This document shows positions 54,506 to 55,220 of a stretch of 55,220 nt of DNA, one piece after another. How positions within the stretch are numbered: the first letter of the stretch is position 1; each line of letters begins with the position of its first letter. Location of the stretch: contig NZ_JBEBRB010000010.1 of NCBI RefSeq assembly GCF_040395035.1, forward strand, positions 1 to 55,220, given 5' to 3'. The notes beneath the pieces are model-generated. The model did not search any database. It was not told the DNA's origin and saw nothing but the letters and a program-made list of their open reading frames with translations. A program made the position numbers and the translations under genes. Origin of the DNA: Parapedobacter lycopersici_A. Lineage in GTDB: Bacteria > Bacteroidota > Bacteroidia > Sphingobacteriales > Sphingobacteriaceae.

Positions 54506-55220
54506 ATGGCAGCCAAACTAAGCCGAAAAAAGCGCGTTAAACGTCGAAGACTTCCATTTTCCGCCATCCGGAACAGGTACCTCCGATGGGGCCTGCGTAT
54601 CGTGGCGGGGTTTTTCATGCTCTCCGTGGTCTGGGTGCTGGCCCTTCGTTTTGTTAACCCGCCCGTTACCTGGCTGATGGTGCAGCGAGGTTTCGAACGC
54701 CAGGGCGAGGGCAAAACATGGAAAATTACCAAGGAATGGCGGGCTTACGAAGTACTTTCGGACAACCTCAAACGAGCGGCGATGGCGGGCGAAGACGCCC
54801 GGTTTACGGAACATTGGGGATTCGATCGCGATGCTATCGTAGATGCCTACCAGCGCAATAAGACAGGCGGTAAGCTGCGGGGAGGCAGCACCATTAGCCA
54901 ACAGACAGCAAAAAACGTCTTTCTCTGGCCAGGGCGCTCCTGGGTTCGAAAAGGATTCGAAACATACTTCACCGTGCTTATCGAGCTGCTGTGGAGTAAA
55001 AAACGGATCCTCGAAGTCTACCTCAATGTGGTGGAAACCGGCGACGGCCTGTACGGCGCGGAGGCGGCGGCACAATATTATTATGGAAAGTCGGCGAAAA
55101 GCCTGACAAAGCGCCAGGCTGCTTTATTGATTGCGGTTTTACCCAACCCCCGCCGCTGGTCACCCGTAAAACCCACGGCGTTCATCAACCGGAAAGCGAA
55201 TACCATTGTCCGGTACATGG
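54506..55220 (+). CDS. mtgA: Monofunctional biosynthetic peptidoglycan glycosyltransferase, 3'-truncated
   Basis: GT51 enzyme that polymerises lipid II into glycan strands at the inner membrane. The frame starts with the ATG at 54506 and runs off the window edge after 238 codons. A very basic cytoplasmic head (KLSRKKRVKRRR) precedes one membrane helix (about 30-50). The catalytic domain shows AGEDARFTEHWGFD with first catalytic Glu E96, RGGSTISQQTAKNVFLW (125-141), and ILEVYLNVVETG with the second Glu near E170, then GAEAAAQYYYGKSAKSL. There is no sign of a transpeptidase domain before the cut, and the layout matches MtgA rather than a class A PBP. It is divergent from mutS with a 121-bp gap. 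Confidence 0.92.
   Translation, partial: MAAKLSRKKRVKRRRLPFSAIRNRYLRWGLRIVAGFFMLSVVWVLALRFVNPPVTWLMVQRGFERQGEGKTWKITKEWRAYEVLSDNLKRAAMAGEDARFTEHWGFDRDAIVDAYQRNKTGGKLRGGSTISQQTAKNVFLWPGRSWVRKGFETYFTVLIELLWSKKRILEVYLNVVETGDGLYGAEAAAQYYYGKSAKSLTKRQAALLIAVLPNPRRWSPVKPTAFINRKANTIVRYM

Noticed and set aside
54385..54732. 116-residue N-terminal extension of MutS
   Set aside because: It overlaps the start of the convincing mtgA gene on the opposite strand, contains many Arg/Ser residues with no domain, and homologues begin at the TTG-encoded MAK.
1..55220. tRNA, rRNA, CRISPR arrays, insertion sequences, attachment sites
   Set aside because: No cloverleaf-like sequences, transposase frames, terminal inverted repeats or spaced short repeats of the CRISPR kind were seen on reading the gaps and the translated frames.

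Overview
The window looks like chromosomal DNA of a Bacteroidota species, most likely of the Sphingobacteriaceae (Pedobacter, Olivibacter or Parapedobacter-like). The basis is a SusC/SusD pair, many lipoproteins with a short lipobox, Wzi-type capsule proteins, a fused RibBA, a long-tailed topoisomerase IV A subunit, and several TTG-N19-21-TAnnTTTG-like promoters of the Bacteroidota type. Base composition looks near 50% G+C, and visibly lower between about 9.9 and 19 kb. I saw no rRNA, tRNA, CRISPR array or insertion sequence. No gene-free stretch exceeds 300 bases; the longest is about 230 (34114-34343).

Layout. (1) 1-2704, plus strand: the 3' part of an LptF/LptG-type permease, then ribBA. 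(2) 2749-18992, minus strand: one surface-polysaccharide cluster of 12 genes. Read in its own direction it is flippase, GT2, UDP-GlcNAc 2-epimerase, GT4-like, GT2, EpsG-type polymerase, two GT4 enzymes, two tandem Wzi proteins, a six-SLBB Wza-like exporter and a kinase-less Wzz. No initiating phosphoglycosyltransferase lies in the cluster. (3) 19175-23645, plus: a succinate-semialdehyde-type dehydrogenase and topoisomerase IV subunit A. (4) 23642-34113, minus: response regulator, sensor kinase, tatA, then a CzcCBA-type metal-efflux set, then a GH20 hexosaminidase lipoprotein. (5) 34344-37552: DMT permease, cysteine hydrolase, MsrA, and a glycosylasparaginase with a Tat-like signal. (6) 37681-50256: the most interesting block. 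On the plus strand are an NlpC/P60 endopeptidase, a dipeptide epimerase, SusC and SusD. On the minus strand, converging on them, are dihydroorotase, LD-carboxypeptidase, an M14 peptidase lipoprotein and a Gfo/Idh-like lipoprotein. A strong hairpin separates the two arms. (7) 50413-55220: a lipoprotein with a DST-repeat tail, a small Arg/Tyr-rich secreted protein, mutS, and the 5' part of mtgA.

How the genes fit together. Block 6 holds the three activities of the Bacillus YkfABC route (LD-carboxypeptidase, L-Ala-D/L-Glu epimerase, NlpC/P60 peptidase) around a SusCD outer-membrane importer. I read it as a candidate peptidoglycan-peptide (muropeptide) capture and utilisation locus; the ligand assignment is inference. 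Block 2 makes and exports a capsule or exopolysaccharide, probably containing ManNAc or a derivative. Block 4 is a metal-responsive efflux region that unexpectedly carries tatA translationally coupled to the efflux genes. Two DNA-maintenance proteins (topoisomerase IV A and MutS) both carry a pentapeptide resembling a sliding-clamp binding motif at or near the C-terminus.
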